From contig JAQCEM010000009.1 in the NCBI GenBank assembly GCA_027729635.1, forward strand, positions 1-64,000: a stretch of 64,000 nt of DNA, written 5' to 3'. The stretch comes from Casp-actino8 sp001510335 (GTDB lineage: Bacteria > Actinomycetota > Acidimicrobiia > Acidimicrobiales > Ilumatobacteraceae). A model generated the notes under the pieces. It saw only the letters and a program-made list of their open reading frames with translations, was not told where the DNA came from and searched no databases. Positions 33,719-42,991 of the stretch are shown here, one piece after another (positions within the stretch are counted from its first letter, which is position 1; every line of letters begins with the position of its first letter). Both the position numbers and the translations under genes were made by a program.

Positions 33719-35461
33719 ATGGCTGATCGTTGGATAACAGACCGAGCGCCGAGTAAGCGCTGGCCGCACTACACCCGAGCCAATGCTGGCGAAGTCTTAA
33801 GTGTTTCAGCCAGTCCATTGAGCCAGCAGTTTTGCTGGGAGAACGGCATCTTGCTGGGCTGGCGCGACGGTTATGTTCGCGGCGGTAATTACACCCTCGA
33901 TGAATTCACTGACGGCGAACCAGAAGTATGTGGCTTCTTTGCTGGTTACTTCTATATCAACTTGGCCAATGTGCGAATGCAAGCCGTTCGCAGTCCATTG
34001 TTGACAGTTGAACAACTCGACTTGGCCTTCTTTGGTGACCACCCCGAAGTGCCGCCGTATGAGGCACACCCGCTTGATGAACGACCCGAGATGGCCGAAG
34101 GCGTTTTGGCTCACTTGGGTTGGGTCATGACAAATACGTCAATCCCCGAAGTTGACGCGGAAAAAGTCATGACGATTGCACTTCGTCAGGCTCGCCCCGA
34201 TCTCACCTCTTTGTCGGACGCCGGCTTATTAACCCGCGCCCGCATGTTCCAGCCGTTGTTGCGCAAGTTGTTTGATAGCCATACGCCGCCGTCCTCTGAC
34301 TCGGCGATTGCCCCCGGAATTCTCGGAGCAGTATGCGCGGCACTGGGCGAACCCGAGACGGCCATGAAGTTGATCGCCGGAATTGGCGACGTTGACTCGG
34401 CCGAGCCCAGTTACCGCATGTGGGACCTGTCGCGAACCGTGAACGCTTCGGCAGAGCTCACCAAAGTATTTAACGCTGGCGTTGCTGGATTGCTGGGTCG
34501 ATTGCAAGATTCAAATAATGCTGACGCCAAGAAATTCGTTGCTGATTTCGCTCAATTCATCGTCGAATTCGGTTCACGTGGACCGAATGAATGGGAAATC
34601 AGCGCGGATACTTGGGAAACCAAGCCCGAGTATGCACTTGCTGTCATTGACCGAATTCGTTTGCAGTCAGATGCTGAATCACCGAAGATTCGTAATGCGC
34701 GTAAAGCCGAAGAGCGCAAGGCTCTCACCGAAGATATTCGCGCCAAGGTCAAGCCTTTGGGTGAAGAGCTCGCCGGCCAGCTGGAAGGGGCGTTGATCGC
34801 CAGTTCGCAAATGGCAATTCGTGAACGCACCAAGACCAACATCATCCGCGCGCTTCATGAAGTTCGCATGGCGTTTCGTGAGCTTGGTCGTCGTCGCGCC
34901 GCTGAAGGCACGTTGAAAGATCCTCATCACGTGTTCGCCTTGCTTGATTCTGAACTCGACCAGTTCTTGTTCGAGGGCGCGTCAATGAAGGACACGCTTG
35001 CTGCCCGTCACGCACAGTGGCAAGAGTTGCAACTGCTTGAACCACCGTTCTTTATCAAGAACGGAATTGTGCCGCCGTTGAGTGAGTACAAAAAGAAGGG
35101 GCAGTCAAATGCAGCAAAGGCTGTCGTTGGCGATGTCGTGCAAGGTGTTCCTGGTTGTACAGGTCAATATGTTGGCCGAGCTCGCGTCATTCTTGATCCC
35201 ACCGAACCTGGTGACCTCGAGCCCGGCGATGTTCTGATCGCGCCTAACACCGATCCCGCGTGGACACCTTTGTTCATGTCGTGTGGTGCAGTTGTCGTCA
35301 ACGTGGGCGCGGCGATTAGTCATGCCATCATCGTGAGCCGAGAACTCGGATTGCCATGTGTTGTTTCGGCGACCGACGCAACTGTGCGAATTCTTGATGG
35401 CGCGTTGATTGAAGTCAATGGTGACACCGGTGCCGTCACAATCTTGGAGGTTCCCGCATGA
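33719..35461 (+). CDS. PEP-utilising enzyme mobile-domain protein without ATP-grasp domain
   Basis: A 580-residue protein whose last 90 residues are a PEP-utilising enzyme mobile (swivelling phosphohistidine) domain: GDVLIAPNTDPAWTPLF, then the phospho-acceptor context GAAISHAIIVSRELGLP with His535. The N-terminal 450 residues are mostly helical and show no ATP-grasp motifs. The layout recalls the His-carrying subunit of phenylphosphate synthase or of rifampin phosphotransferase-like systems, where a separate ATP-binding partner exists. None is nearby. The start follows GAGGGGATT. It overlaps the F420-type gene by four bases (ATGA). Confidence 0.75.
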   Translation: MADRWITDRAPSKRWPHYTRANAGEVLSVSASPLSQQFCWENGILLGWRDGYVRGGNYTLDEFTDGEPEVCGFFAGYFYINLANVRMQAVRSPLLTVEQLDLAFFGDHPEVPPYEAHPLDERPEMAEGVLAHLGWVMTNTSIPEVDAEKVMTIALRQARPDLTSLSDAGLLTRARMFQPLLRKLFDSHTPPSSDSAIAPGILGAVCAALGEPETAMKLIAGIGDVDSAEPSYRMWDLSRTVNASAELTKVFNAGVAGLLGRLQDSNNADAKKFVADFAQFIVEFGSRGPNEWEISADTWETKPEYALAVIDRIRLQSDAESPKIRNARKAEERKALTEDIRAKVKPLGEELAGQLEGALIASSQMAIRERTKTNIIRALHEVRMAFRELGRRRAAEGTLKDPHHVFALLDSELDQFLFEGASMKDTLAARHAQWQELQLLEPPFFIKNGIVPPLSEYKKKGQSNAAKAVVGDVVQGVPGCTGQYVGRARVILDPTEPGDLEPGDVLIAPNTDPAWTPLFMSCGAVVVNVGAAISHAIIVSRELGLPCVVSATDATVRILDGALIEVNGDTGAVTILEVPA

Positions 35462-36429
35462 GTAAGCCCTTTCGATTTGGTCTTCAGGCATATGCACCTA
35501 ACTCGGGCAAAGAATGGCGAGAACTGGCGCGCAAGGCTGAGGACTCGGGCTTTTCGTCGTTCCATTTAGCCGATCACATCATTGGGCCTGGACCGGCTCT
35601 TGCTGCCACTGGGCACCCTGTGCAGACTGTTGCGGCCATACCAGCGATGGCAGTTGCTGCTGAAGCGACGAGTACCATCAAAGTTGGTTGCCGTGTGTTG
35701 TGCGTTGATTATCGCAGCCCAGTGATGTTGGCTAAAGAAGTAGCAACTCTCGATTTCTTCTCTGAAGGTCGCCTCGAGTTGGGTCTTGGTGCCGGTTGGC
35801 TACAGGGTGAATATGAAGCAATCGGAATTCCTTTTGATCGTGCCGGAGTTCGCATTGATCGTTTTGAAGAAGTCATCGCATTGTTGCGTGCATCTTTTGC
35901 CGAAGGCGAATTGAACATTGATACACCTCATGTTCACGCGGTTGGTTTTGAAGCAGTTCCGAAACCGTTCACCAAGTCGGGTCCTCCGATCATGATTGGC
36001 GGCGGTGCGAAGCGAATTCTCACTATCGCAGGACGTGAAGCCGACATTGTTTCGTTGAACTTCAACAACTCATCGGGAAAGTTGGGTGCCGACGGAATCG
36101 GTTCGTCAACTGCGGAGCTGACGGATCAAAAGATTCAGTGGATCAAAGATGGTGCAGGCGCCCGATTTGATCAGATTGAAATCGAAATTGCTGCCTACTT
36201 CACAATCGTGACACCTGATGGTGCGGGCACCCGCGCCAAGATGGCTCCGATGTTTGGTATGACTCCAGAAGTTTTCGCCGAACATCCCAATGCATTGATT
36301 GGTTCAGTCGATGAGATTTGTGATCGCATCGTTGAACGCCGCGAACGATTTGGGATTAGTTATGTCAGTTTTGGCGCCTCCGTCATTGATGCAGTCATTC
36401 CAGTTATTGAACGCCTCGCTGGCAAATAA
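35458..36429 (+). CDS. LLM class (F420-type) oxidoreductase
   Basis: A 323-residue luciferase-like TIM barrel of the TIGR03621/TIGR03564-like F420-dependent group: FGLQAYAPNSGKEW opening, HLADHIIGPGP, the segment RVLCVDYRSPVMLAKEVATLD, then EGRLELGLGAGWLQGEYEAIGIPF, and IMIGGGAKRILTIAGREADIV. Such enzymes use F420 or FMN for oxidation, reduction or monooxygenation of small molecules. Translation is coupled to the PEP-mobile-domain gene, so the two probably act on one pathway. The cofactor is by family, not proven. Confidence 0.85.
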   Translation: MSKPFRFGLQAYAPNSGKEWRELARKAEDSGFSSFHLADHIIGPGPALAATGHPVQTVAAIPAMAVAAEATSTIKVGCRVLCVDYRSPVMLAKEVATLDFFSEGRLELGLGAGWLQGEYEAIGIPFDRAGVRIDRFEEVIALLRASFAEGELNIDTPHVHAVGFEAVPKPFTKSGPPIMIGGGAKRILTIAGREADIVSLNFNNSSGKLGADGIGSSTAELTDQKIQWIKDGAGARFDQIEIEIAAYFTIVTPDGAGTRAKMAPMFGMTPEVFAEHPNALIGSVDEICDRIVERRERFGISYVSFGASVIDAVIPVIERLAGK

Positions 36430-36487
36430 GCGATTCGTTTTTATTCATTAATTCAATCATTCATTCGTTCCTTAGAGAGAGCACATC

Positions 36488-37762
36488 ATGGCCGTCGACA
36501 TCAGCACCTTTAATCCATTCGATCCTTCAACGCAACAGTGCCCATTTCCGCACTATGCACAAATGCGGGAAGAAGCACCGGTGCACCCAGTGGCAGGTCT
36601 TGGCGTCCATTTGGTGACGAAGCACGACCTCGTGATGCAGGTGTTGCGAGACCCGCAGACCTATTCATCGCTGTTCGGTGGTGCAGGTATGCCATTGAGT
36701 TCTGCAGATCGTGAGAAGTTTGCTGAAGTAATGGCTGCGGGTTACCCGCGCGTTCCGACGATGTTGACTGCTGACCAGCCAGATCACACTCGTTACCGCC
36801 GTTTGGTTGCTCGCGCCTTCCACCCGAAGGTCATTGCCGAAATGGAACCCGTTGTTCGTCAGATCACTGTCGAATTGATCGAATCATGGATTGGTAAGGG
36901 TCGCATTGAATTCGTCAAGGAATTTGGAGTGCCGTTACCTGTGCGAGTGATTGCCAAGGCCCTGAATGTTCCTGACGATCGTTTGGCTGATTTCAAGCGC
37001 TGGTCCGATGACTCCATCGCCGGAATTGGTACCAACATCACCCTTGAACAGCGCTTGCAAGCCGAGTACGGAGTTAACGAGTTTCAGCATTACTTTGCCG
37101 AGCAGATTGATCTTCGTCGTACCAATCCACAAGACGACATTTTGACGAACTTGCTCAATGCATCAATTGATGATGACGATCCCGAAGTAACCGACAAGCG
37201 TCAACTTGATATGCCCGAAATGTTGAGCATCATTCAGCAGTTGTTAGTTGCCGGAAACGAAACAACCACCAAGTCTTTGACCGAGATGGTTCGTTTGCTC
37301 GCAGAAAACCCCGAAGAGTGGGCAGCCTTGAAGGCCGATCCGTCGCGAGCAGAAAAAGTGTTTGAAGAAACACTTCGTTTGTCGACGCCAACCCAAGGGA
37401 TGTGGAGAATCCTCACCAAGGATGCCGAACTCGGGGGTGTACAACTCACCAAGGGTCAGCGCATCATCATTGTGTTCGCTTCAGCGAACCGCGATGAGGC
37501 CCTGTACGACAATCCTGATGAGTTCCACCCGATGCGTGATCACCTCCGCGAGAACCTTGCTTTCGGTAAAGGAATTCACTTCTGCCTGGGTGCCAACTTG
37601 TCTCGCCTTGAAGGCAAGGTTGCCGCTGAAGAATTGTCGAAGCGCATTGACACCATCACGTTGTCAGAGTCAAACAAGTACCAGTACTTCCCAAGCTTCA
37701 TGCTGCGTGGTTTGACCGATCTTGACATTGAGTTCACCGCTGCTAAGGGTGTGAACGCATGA
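36488..37762 (+). CDS. Cytochrome P450
   Basis: A 424-residue P450: I-helix AGNETTTK, K-helix EETLRLST, heme loop FGKGIHFCLGAN with Cys366. It has the usual soluble bacterial length and a TRYRRLVARAFHP C-helix (WxxxR-like) region. The ribosome site is AGAGAGAGC just before the ATG. It overlaps the following SDR by four bases, suggesting hydroxylation followed by oxidation of the alcohol. No ferredoxin is adjacent. Confidence 0.93.
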   Translation: MAVDISTFNPFDPSTQQCPFPHYAQMREEAPVHPVAGLGVHLVTKHDLVMQVLRDPQTYSSLFGGAGMPLSSADREKFAEVMAAGYPRVPTMLTADQPDHTRYRRLVARAFHPKVIAEMEPVVRQITVELIESWIGKGRIEFVKEFGVPLPVRVIAKALNVPDDRLADFKRWSDDSIAGIGTNITLEQRLQAEYGVNEFQHYFAEQIDLRRTNPQDDILTNLLNASIDDDDPEVTDKRQLDMPEMLSIIQQLLVAGNETTTKSLTEMVRLLAENPEEWAALKADPSRAEKVFEETLRLSTPTQGMWRILTKDAELGGVQLTKGQRIIIVFASANRDEALYDNPDEFHPMRDHLRENLAFGKGIHFCLGANLSRLEGKVAAEELSKRIDTITLSESNKYQYFPSFMLRGLTDLDIEFTAAKGVNA

Positions 37763-38571
37763 GTCGCGAACTTGAAGGCAAGATTGCGGTTGTTACTGGT
37801 TCAAGTCGAGGTATCGGACGCGGTACCGCGATTGCTCTCGCTGAAAAAGGCGCGACGGTGTATATCACCGGTCGTTCGGCCGGCGACGGGCCGCTCACTA
37901 TTGACACGACAGTCAAGATGGTTAATGAAGCCGGCGGCAAAGGTATCGCCGTTCAAGTTGATCATGGGGATGACGTTCAGATCGCAGCGTTGTTCGCACG
38001 GGTTAAGGCCGAAGTCGGCAAGATTGACATCTTGGTGAACAACGTCTACAAGATTCCCGATCCGCCGGCCTGGGGCGGTGGCTTTTGGGATCACCCCGTC
38101 AGTATTTGGGACGATCAAGTAGGTATTGGACTACGCGCGCACTACATCGCTTCATGGCACGCAGCGCCATTGTTGTTTGCTGCTGGCGCTGGTGGATCAA
38201 TTATCAACGTGTCGTCGCCAGGTGGAAGTTCGTATCACTTCAGCTCTTCCTATGGTGCAGGTAAAGCGGGCCTAGATCGACTCAGCGCCGACATGGCTCT
38301 TGAACTGAAGCCGAAGGGAATTGCCTGCTGTTCGGTGTATCCAGGTTCTGTTGCGACTGAATTCATTCAGGCAGTTTCGAGTGAACGCGGAACTGATCTC
38401 ACTGCAGCCCAGACGACACTCGGTGTTGGTCGCGCCATTGCTGCACTTGTACTTGCTCCCGACCTCATGGAACGCTCAGGAACGATTCAGTGGATTGAAG
38501 ATATCTCTGAGCAGTTTGACACGCGTGATGAGAACGGCAATCGTGCCGTGAAGTACAAGACTCGCAAATAA
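37759..38571 (+). CDS. SDR family oxidoreductase
   Basis: A 270-residue SDR: GSSRGIG at 14-20, basic TGRS after beta-2 (NADP preference), a modified NNVY at 94-97 in place of NNAG, Ser in VSSPGGSS, Y165 and K169. The insertion around 98-115 (PPAWGGGFWDHP) is unlike most classical SDRs and resembles the DHRS1-like group. Translational coupling to the P450 gene suggests a two-step oxidation. The substrate is unknown. Confidence 0.9.
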   Translation: MSRELEGKIAVVTGSSRGIGRGTAIALAEKGATVYITGRSAGDGPLTIDTTVKMVNEAGGKGIAVQVDHGDDVQIAALFARVKAEVGKIDILVNNVYKIPDPPAWGGGFWDHPVSIWDDQVGIGLRAHYIASWHAAPLLFAAGAGGSIINVSSPGGSSYHFSSSYGAGKAGLDRLSADMALELKPKGIACCSVYPGSVATEFIQAVSSERGTDLTAAQTTLGVGRAIAALVLAPDLMERSGTIQWIEDISEQFDTRDENGNRAVKYKTRK

Positions 38572-38574
38572 GTT

Positions 38575-39792
38575 TTAGAACTCGAGTTGCAAGTGATCGA
38601 CGCCACGGATGGTGAGACGATCGCGCCACGTGATGTCACCGACGGCTTTCATGTTGGGGAATCGAGTCACGATTGAGCCGACGGCAATCTCGGCTTCAAG
38701 TTTCGCGAGGCTGGCCCCGAGGCAATAGTGAATGCCACCAGCGAACGCTAGATGGCGATTGGAATTCGCTCGGTCGAGTCGCAGTGTGTTGGGATCATCA
38801 AACATTGCAGGGTCATGATTACCGGCGCCAAGCAGGGTGGTGACGATTGTTCCAGGTTCCACCACAAGTGGGCCATTCAACGTTTGGTAGGTCACGGGCA
38901 CGATAGGTATACGGACAGTCTGTTGGACTGGTCCGTCAAAGCGCAAAAGTTCATCAACGGCACGGTTCGCAATACTCGGATTGTTGTGCCAGAGAGACAA
39001 CTGGTCGGGGAAACGCAGCAAAGCGTTGATGGAATTGCCAATCAGATTGACTGTCGTCTCGTGACCAGCGATGTACAGCAAAACGACGAAAGAGATCAGT
39101 TCATCAAGGCCCAAATTGTCTCCTTCGTCTTCAACGGCGATCAAAGCGGACAGTAGGTCATCGCCAGGATGAGAGCGTCGATCTTCAATGATCGTGAACA
39201 AATAGGGGATCATTTCGTTTAAAGCCCCATCAGTGCGATCGAGGTCTTCAAGAGTTGAAGTTGGTTCCAAAGAGAGCGTGATCAGTTGACCCCATTCGCG
39301 CAATTCATCGGAACGATCTGTGGGCATAGCCAATAGATCTGATATCACCTGGAAAGGAATCGGGAAGGCCATCTTGTCCACGAGTTCCATGCCGCCATTT
39401 TTTGCGGCCTGATCCAAGACATCATCCACCAACTGTTGAATGCGCGGGCGCAATCGGTCAATCGAAGTTGGAGTAAAGGCTTTACTCACCAGTCGACGTA
39501 AGCGCGTGTGATCTGGGGGATCAAGGTTGAGAATTGTTTTCGCCCCCTCACGACCTTTTCGGCGTTCGCGTTTTGCAATCCATAGTGGGTCCGTCGGCTC
39601 ATTAGCCGTGGCTTCAATATCACGGCTGAAATCATTACTTCGAAGTGTCGAGGAGACATCTTCGTAGCGCGTCAGGACAATGCCGCCCAAGTCAGTGGTG
39701 TGCACCGGATCTTGTTCGCGTAAGGCCTCATAAAAGGGATATGGGTTAGCGCGAAAGACTGGATTGAAAGGATTAAAGACTGGTTTGTTCAT
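38575..39792 (-). CDS. Cytochrome P450
   Basis: A 405-residue P450: I-helix AGHETTVN, K-helix DELLRFDG, heme loop FAGGIHYCLGAS with Cys357. The motif HTRLRRLVSKAFTP is the C-helix region. It lies eight bases downstream of the aminotransferase, so the pair is probably one transcript. It belongs to the CYP107-like general type by motif appearance. It is convergent with the SDR, with only three bases between stops. Confidence 0.93.
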   Translation of the reverse strand: MNKPVFNPFNPVFRANPYPFYEALREQDPVHTTDLGGIVLTRYEDVSSTLRSNDFSRDIEATANEPTDPLWIAKRERRKGREGAKTILNLDPPDHTRLRRLVSKAFTPTSIDRLRPRIQQLVDDVLDQAAKNGGMELVDKMAFPIPFQVISDLLAMPTDRSDELREWGQLITLSLEPTSTLEDLDRTDGALNEMIPYLFTIIEDRRSHPGDDLLSALIAVEDEGDNLGLDELISFVVLLYIAGHETTVNLIGNSINALLRFPDQLSLWHNNPSIANRAVDELLRFDGPVQQTVRIPIVPVTYQTLNGPLVVEPGTIVTTLLGAGNHDPAMFDDPNTLRLDRANSNRHLAFAGGIHYCLGASLAKLEAEIAVGSIVTRFPNMKAVGDITWRDRLTIRGVDHLQLEF

Positions 39793-39800
39793 GTGCCTGC

Positions 39801-41018
39801 TCAGTTTGCTTTCAGTGCTGTGGCTAGTACGTCGATGATTTGATCAATCTGTGCGTCGCTGATAACGAATGATGGGCAGAAGGTATTGGCATCAGCACCA
39901 ATAGCGCGCGTGATCACTCCAAGATCCATCATGCGATCACGAATGACAACAGGGTCGTTGTGGGGATGATGAGAAACCGCCCAGACCGAACCATCGCCAC
40001 GAATCGCCGCAACCATCCCGTCGTCGGCAAGGGCTTGTAATCCAGTTGAAAGTCGCTTGCCAATATGAAGTGAGCGATTGAGCATGTCTTCACGTTCGAG
40101 GATGTCAATATTTGTTAACGCCGCGGCGCAAGCCGTTGGGTGACCAGAGTAAGTGAAGCCAGTTCGCAAGAAGAAGGCAGGATCGGCTTCGAGAGGTTGA
40201 CGAACTGCTGGTCCAACAAAGACGCCACCTAAAGGTTGGTAACCAGAGGTGACGGCTTTGGCGAAGGTGACCATGTCGGGACGAACGTCGTATTTGTGGG
40301 CGGCGAACCAAGTCCCCAATCTTCCAAAGCCACTGATGACTTCGTCATAGATGAGAAACGCTCCATGCTGATCGCATAGACGTCGAACACTTTCGAGGTA
40401 ACCCTCAGTTGGTGGGAACACTCCACCAGCGCCTTGCAATGGTTCGACAAGAACTGAAGCAATTGTGTTGCCACATTGCGACATGAGAGTGGCGAGGGCC
40501 TCAACATCATCGGCCGGTACTTGCACGACATCGCCAACAAGTGGGCCGTAGCCTTCACGGTTCGGGGGGATTCCCTGAGCACTCGTGCCGCCGTACGCAG
40601 TGCCGTGATAGCCGCGCTGGCGCGAGATGATCAAAGTTCGTTCGGGTTGACCAGCTTGGACATGGGCCAGTCGAGCCAACTTCATTGCCGTATCAACGGC
40701 TTCGGACCCAGAAGACGTGAAGAACACGCGTGCATCGGGCATCGGACCGATCGAAACGAGTTTCTCGGCAAGCTGCTCGGCCGGTTCATTGGTGAACGGA
40801 TCGAAAGTTGAATAGGCGGCCAGCGTTCCGGCCTGTCGAGCAATTGATTCGGCCATATCGCTCCGACCGTGGCCTACTGCGCAATACCAGAGACTCGCCA
40901 TGCCATCGATGTACTGATTGCCCTGATTGTCGTAGACCATGGCACCCTGACCGCGTACGAGGGTGCGGAAATCAGTTCTGGTGGGTTTGGCAAACGGGTG
41001 CAGAAACGCTGAAACCAT
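39801..41018 (-). CDS. Class III (PLP) aminotransferase
   Basis: A 405-residue fold-type I aminotransferase of the omega-transaminase/adenosylmethionine-8-amino-7-oxononanoate group. It has GMASLWYCAVGHGR, the phosphate-binding SGSEAVDTA, LIYDEVISGFGR with Asp225, and the Schiff-base Lys254 (TFAKAVTSGY). It would transfer an amino group between an omega-amino compound and pyruvate or another keto acid. It is coupled in transcription with a P450 (38575), which hints at an amine-containing substrate. It is divergent from the znu operon across the Zur box. Confidence 0.9.
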   Translation of the reverse strand: MVSAFLHPFAKPTRTDFRTLVRGQGAMVYDNQGNQYIDGMASLWYCAVGHGRSDMAESIARQAGTLAAYSTFDPFTNEPAEQLAEKLVSIGPMPDARVFFTSSGSEAVDTAMKLARLAHVQAGQPERTLIISRQRGYHGTAYGGTSAQGIPPNREGYGPLVGDVVQVPADDVEALATLMSQCGNTIASVLVEPLQGAGGVFPPTEGYLESVRRLCDQHGAFLIYDEVISGFGRLGTWFAAHKYDVRPDMVTFAKAVTSGYQPLGGVFVGPAVRQPLEADPAFFLRTGFTYSGHPTACAAALTNIDILEREDMLNRSLHIGKRLSTGLQALADDGMVAAIRGDGSVWAVSHHPHNDPVVIRDRMMDLGVITRAIGADANTFCPSFVISDAQIDQIIDVLATALKAN

Positions 41019-41097
41019 GAACAGACCGTAGTTCGTGCGAGTCGTTGGCGCTCAAGAGTGGGCCAAGAGTTGTTTCATGTCAGGTGTTGCTTTCGTT

Positions 41098-41116
41098 AAT
41101 GAGAACCATTATCATT
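41098..41116. promoter_or_regulatory. Zur box upstream of znuA
   Basis: AATGAGAACCATTATCATT is a near-palindrome of the actinobacterial Zur type (ATGAAAACnATTTTCAT-like). It ends six bases before the chosen znuA ATG at 41123, in the 105-base divergent space toward the aminotransferase. Zinc-loaded Zur would block transcription of the zinc importer. The short distance to the start suggests a leaderless mRNA or a start a little downstream. Confidence 0.75.
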
Positions 41117-41122
41117 GCGAAC

Positions 41123-42145
41123 ATGATGAACCTCAACAAACTTCATAACCTCGCCATTCGGCCCATTGTCGGTGCCCTCGCCTCGGTAGCCGTGGTTGCT
41201 TGTGGCGGTGGAGAACCATCAACGTCGCCAGATCGTCCGAGTGTGGTCGTGACGTACTCGATTTTGGGAGCCGTCGTGAGTGACGTTGTTGGCGACGCCG
41301 CTGACGTCGTTGTCTTGATGCCGAACGGAATCGACCCGCATGAATGGGAACCGTCGGCGAAAGATATTGAGTTACTGAATAACGCTGACCTGATTGTGAG
41401 CAATGGGCTTGATCTTGAGGGCAATGTGATGGAGGCGATTGAAGCTGCAGAGAAAGACGGGGTCGCTGTCTTTCACGCCACCGATCACATTGAGGTCATT
41501 GAATTCGGCGCCGGTGGAGATGTTCACGGGGATGAGGAACCCCATGCCGAAGACGAGGTAGTGACGGCTGATTCAGTTGTCACTACCGAAGCAAAAGCCG
41601 AAGATGAGCACGGTGATGAGCACGGTGATGAGCACGCTGACGGAGACCCACATTTCTGGACGAGTCCAGTCGAAATGGCCGCTGTCGTTGAAGCGTTGGG
41701 TGTGGCGTTGGCTGATATTGGTATTGATACAGGTGATCGTGCTGCAATGACCAAAGAATCATTGTTGAATACTGATCAAGAAGTTCGAGATCTCATCGCA
41801 GATATTCCTGCAGAGTCGCGAATTTTGGTCACTGGTCACGAATCACTTGGATACTTCGCTCACGAATATGAATTTGAAGTCGTTGGAGCTGTCATTCCCT
41901 CATTTTCGAGCGAGGCCGAAGCTTCGGCCGGAGATCTTGCCACACTCAAGGAGACCATCGCAGATGAAGGCGTCAGCGTCATCTTCACCGAGATGGGGAC
42001 ATCCCCTGATGTTGTTGAGGCTTTGGCTGCCGAAGCCAAAGTGTCGGTGGTTGAGTTGTCCACGCACTTTTTGCCTGAAGACGGCACCTATAAAACGTTC
42101 ATCTTGCAGTTGGCGTCCATGATTTCAGTAGCTCTACAAACCTAA
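41123..42145 (+). CDS. znuA: Zinc ABC transporter substrate-binding lipoprotein
   Basis: A 340-residue cluster 9 metal-binding protein. Its signal is short and ends at the lipobox Cys27 (VAVVAC). The metal ligands are at H73 (DPHEW), H177 (DPHFW), H239 (GHESLGYF) and a C-terminal acidic residue in the TEMGTSPD context. A charged, His-rich loop at about 135-176 contains tandem GDEH units and is typical of zinc-specific members. ATG codons at 41123 or 41126 are both possible; the frame open further upstream passes through the Zur box. It is the first gene of the znuABC operon. Confidence 0.92.
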   Translation: MMNLNKLHNLAIRPIVGALASVAVVACGGGEPSTSPDRPSVVVTYSILGAVVSDVVGDAADVVVLMPNGIDPHEWEPSAKDIELLNNADLIVSNGLDLEGNVMEAIEAAEKDGVAVFHATDHIEVIEFGAGGDVHGDEEPHAEDEVVTADSVVTTEAKAEDEHGDEHGDEHADGDPHFWTSPVEMAAVVEALGVALADIGIDTGDRAAMTKESLLNTDQEVRDLIADIPAESRILVTGHESLGYFAHEYEFEVVGAVIPSFSSEAEASAGDLATLKETIADEGVSVIFTEMGTSPDVVEALAAEAKVSVVELSTHFLPEDGTYKTFILQLASMISVALQT

Positions 42146-42154
42146 AGTGATCCT

Positions 42155-42991
42155 GTGGGGAACTTTGTTAGACCATTTCTGGACAATGAGTTCCTTCAAA
42201 GAGCATTCCTAGCCGGAGTTCTTGTTTCTCTGACTTGTGCGGTTGTCGGTACCTATGTCGTACTTCGTGGCATGGCGTTCATTGGTGACGCCCTCGCTCA
42301 CGGAGTTTTGCCCGGAGTTGCTGGGGCACTGATGATCGGAATGCCTGCGATGGCTGGTGCTGCGGTAGGTGCCGCAGTGATGATTGGTGGGGTAGGTCTT
42401 ATTACGTCGCGTTCAAAACTGTCAAACGACACGGCGATCGGCTTGCTCTTCATCGGTCTTTTGGCGCTTGGAGTCTTGATGGTCTCGAGTGCTGATTCTC
42501 TTACCGGAGACCTCGAGGCAATCCTTTTTGGACAGTTTCTAGGCGTCAATAACAGCGATCTTGTTGCGCAGTCGATAGCGCTTTGCTTCGTCGTCATTGT
42601 CGCGGTAGTCGCATCACGACCATTTTTGTTGTTGTGTTTTGATGCAGATCTTGTGAGTGCTATGGGATATCGGGCGGCTTGGTATCACCGATTGATGTTG
42701 TTGTTAATCGCAGCCACTGTTGTCGTTTCGTTTCAGACTGTTGGTGCGTTGTTGGTTTTTGGCATGTTGTTGGCACCAGCGGGAGTCGGGGCGCTGATCT
42801 CGAAACGTATCGGAACAATGATGTTATGGGCGGCAGTTGTTGGTGTCGTGTCAACTTATGTTGGTCTAATGGCTTCGTATCATTTTTCTTGGGCGGCTGG
42901 TGCCTCAGTGGTTCTGACCGCAGTGACAATTTTCTTTGTTGTTTTTACGGCGGTATCAATTAGGCGTTCAGTTGTTGGTGATCGCTCATGA
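42155..42991 (+). CDS. znuB: Zinc ABC transporter permease
   Basis: A 278-residue ABC-3 family membrane protein with about eight hydrophobic segments. It contains YVVLRGMAFIGDALAHGVLPGVA, the typical coupling region of this family, and GALLVFGMLLAPAGVGALI. The start is GTG, nine bases after the znuA stop. It overlaps the ATPase gene by four bases. It provides the membrane channel for zinc (or manganese; the His-rich partner favours zinc). Confidence 0.92.
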   Translation: MGNFVRPFLDNEFLQRAFLAGVLVSLTCAVVGTYVVLRGMAFIGDALAHGVLPGVAGALMIGMPAMAGAAVGAAVMIGGVGLITSRSKLSNDTAIGLLFIGLLALGVLMVSSADSLTGDLEAILFGQFLGVNNSDLVAQSIALCFVVIVAVVASRPFLLLCFDADLVSAMGYRAAWYHRLMLLLIAATVVVSFQTVGALLVFGMLLAPAGVGALISKRIGTMMLWAAVVGVVSTYVGLMASYHFSWAAGASVVLTAVTIFFVVFTAVSIRRSVVGDRS

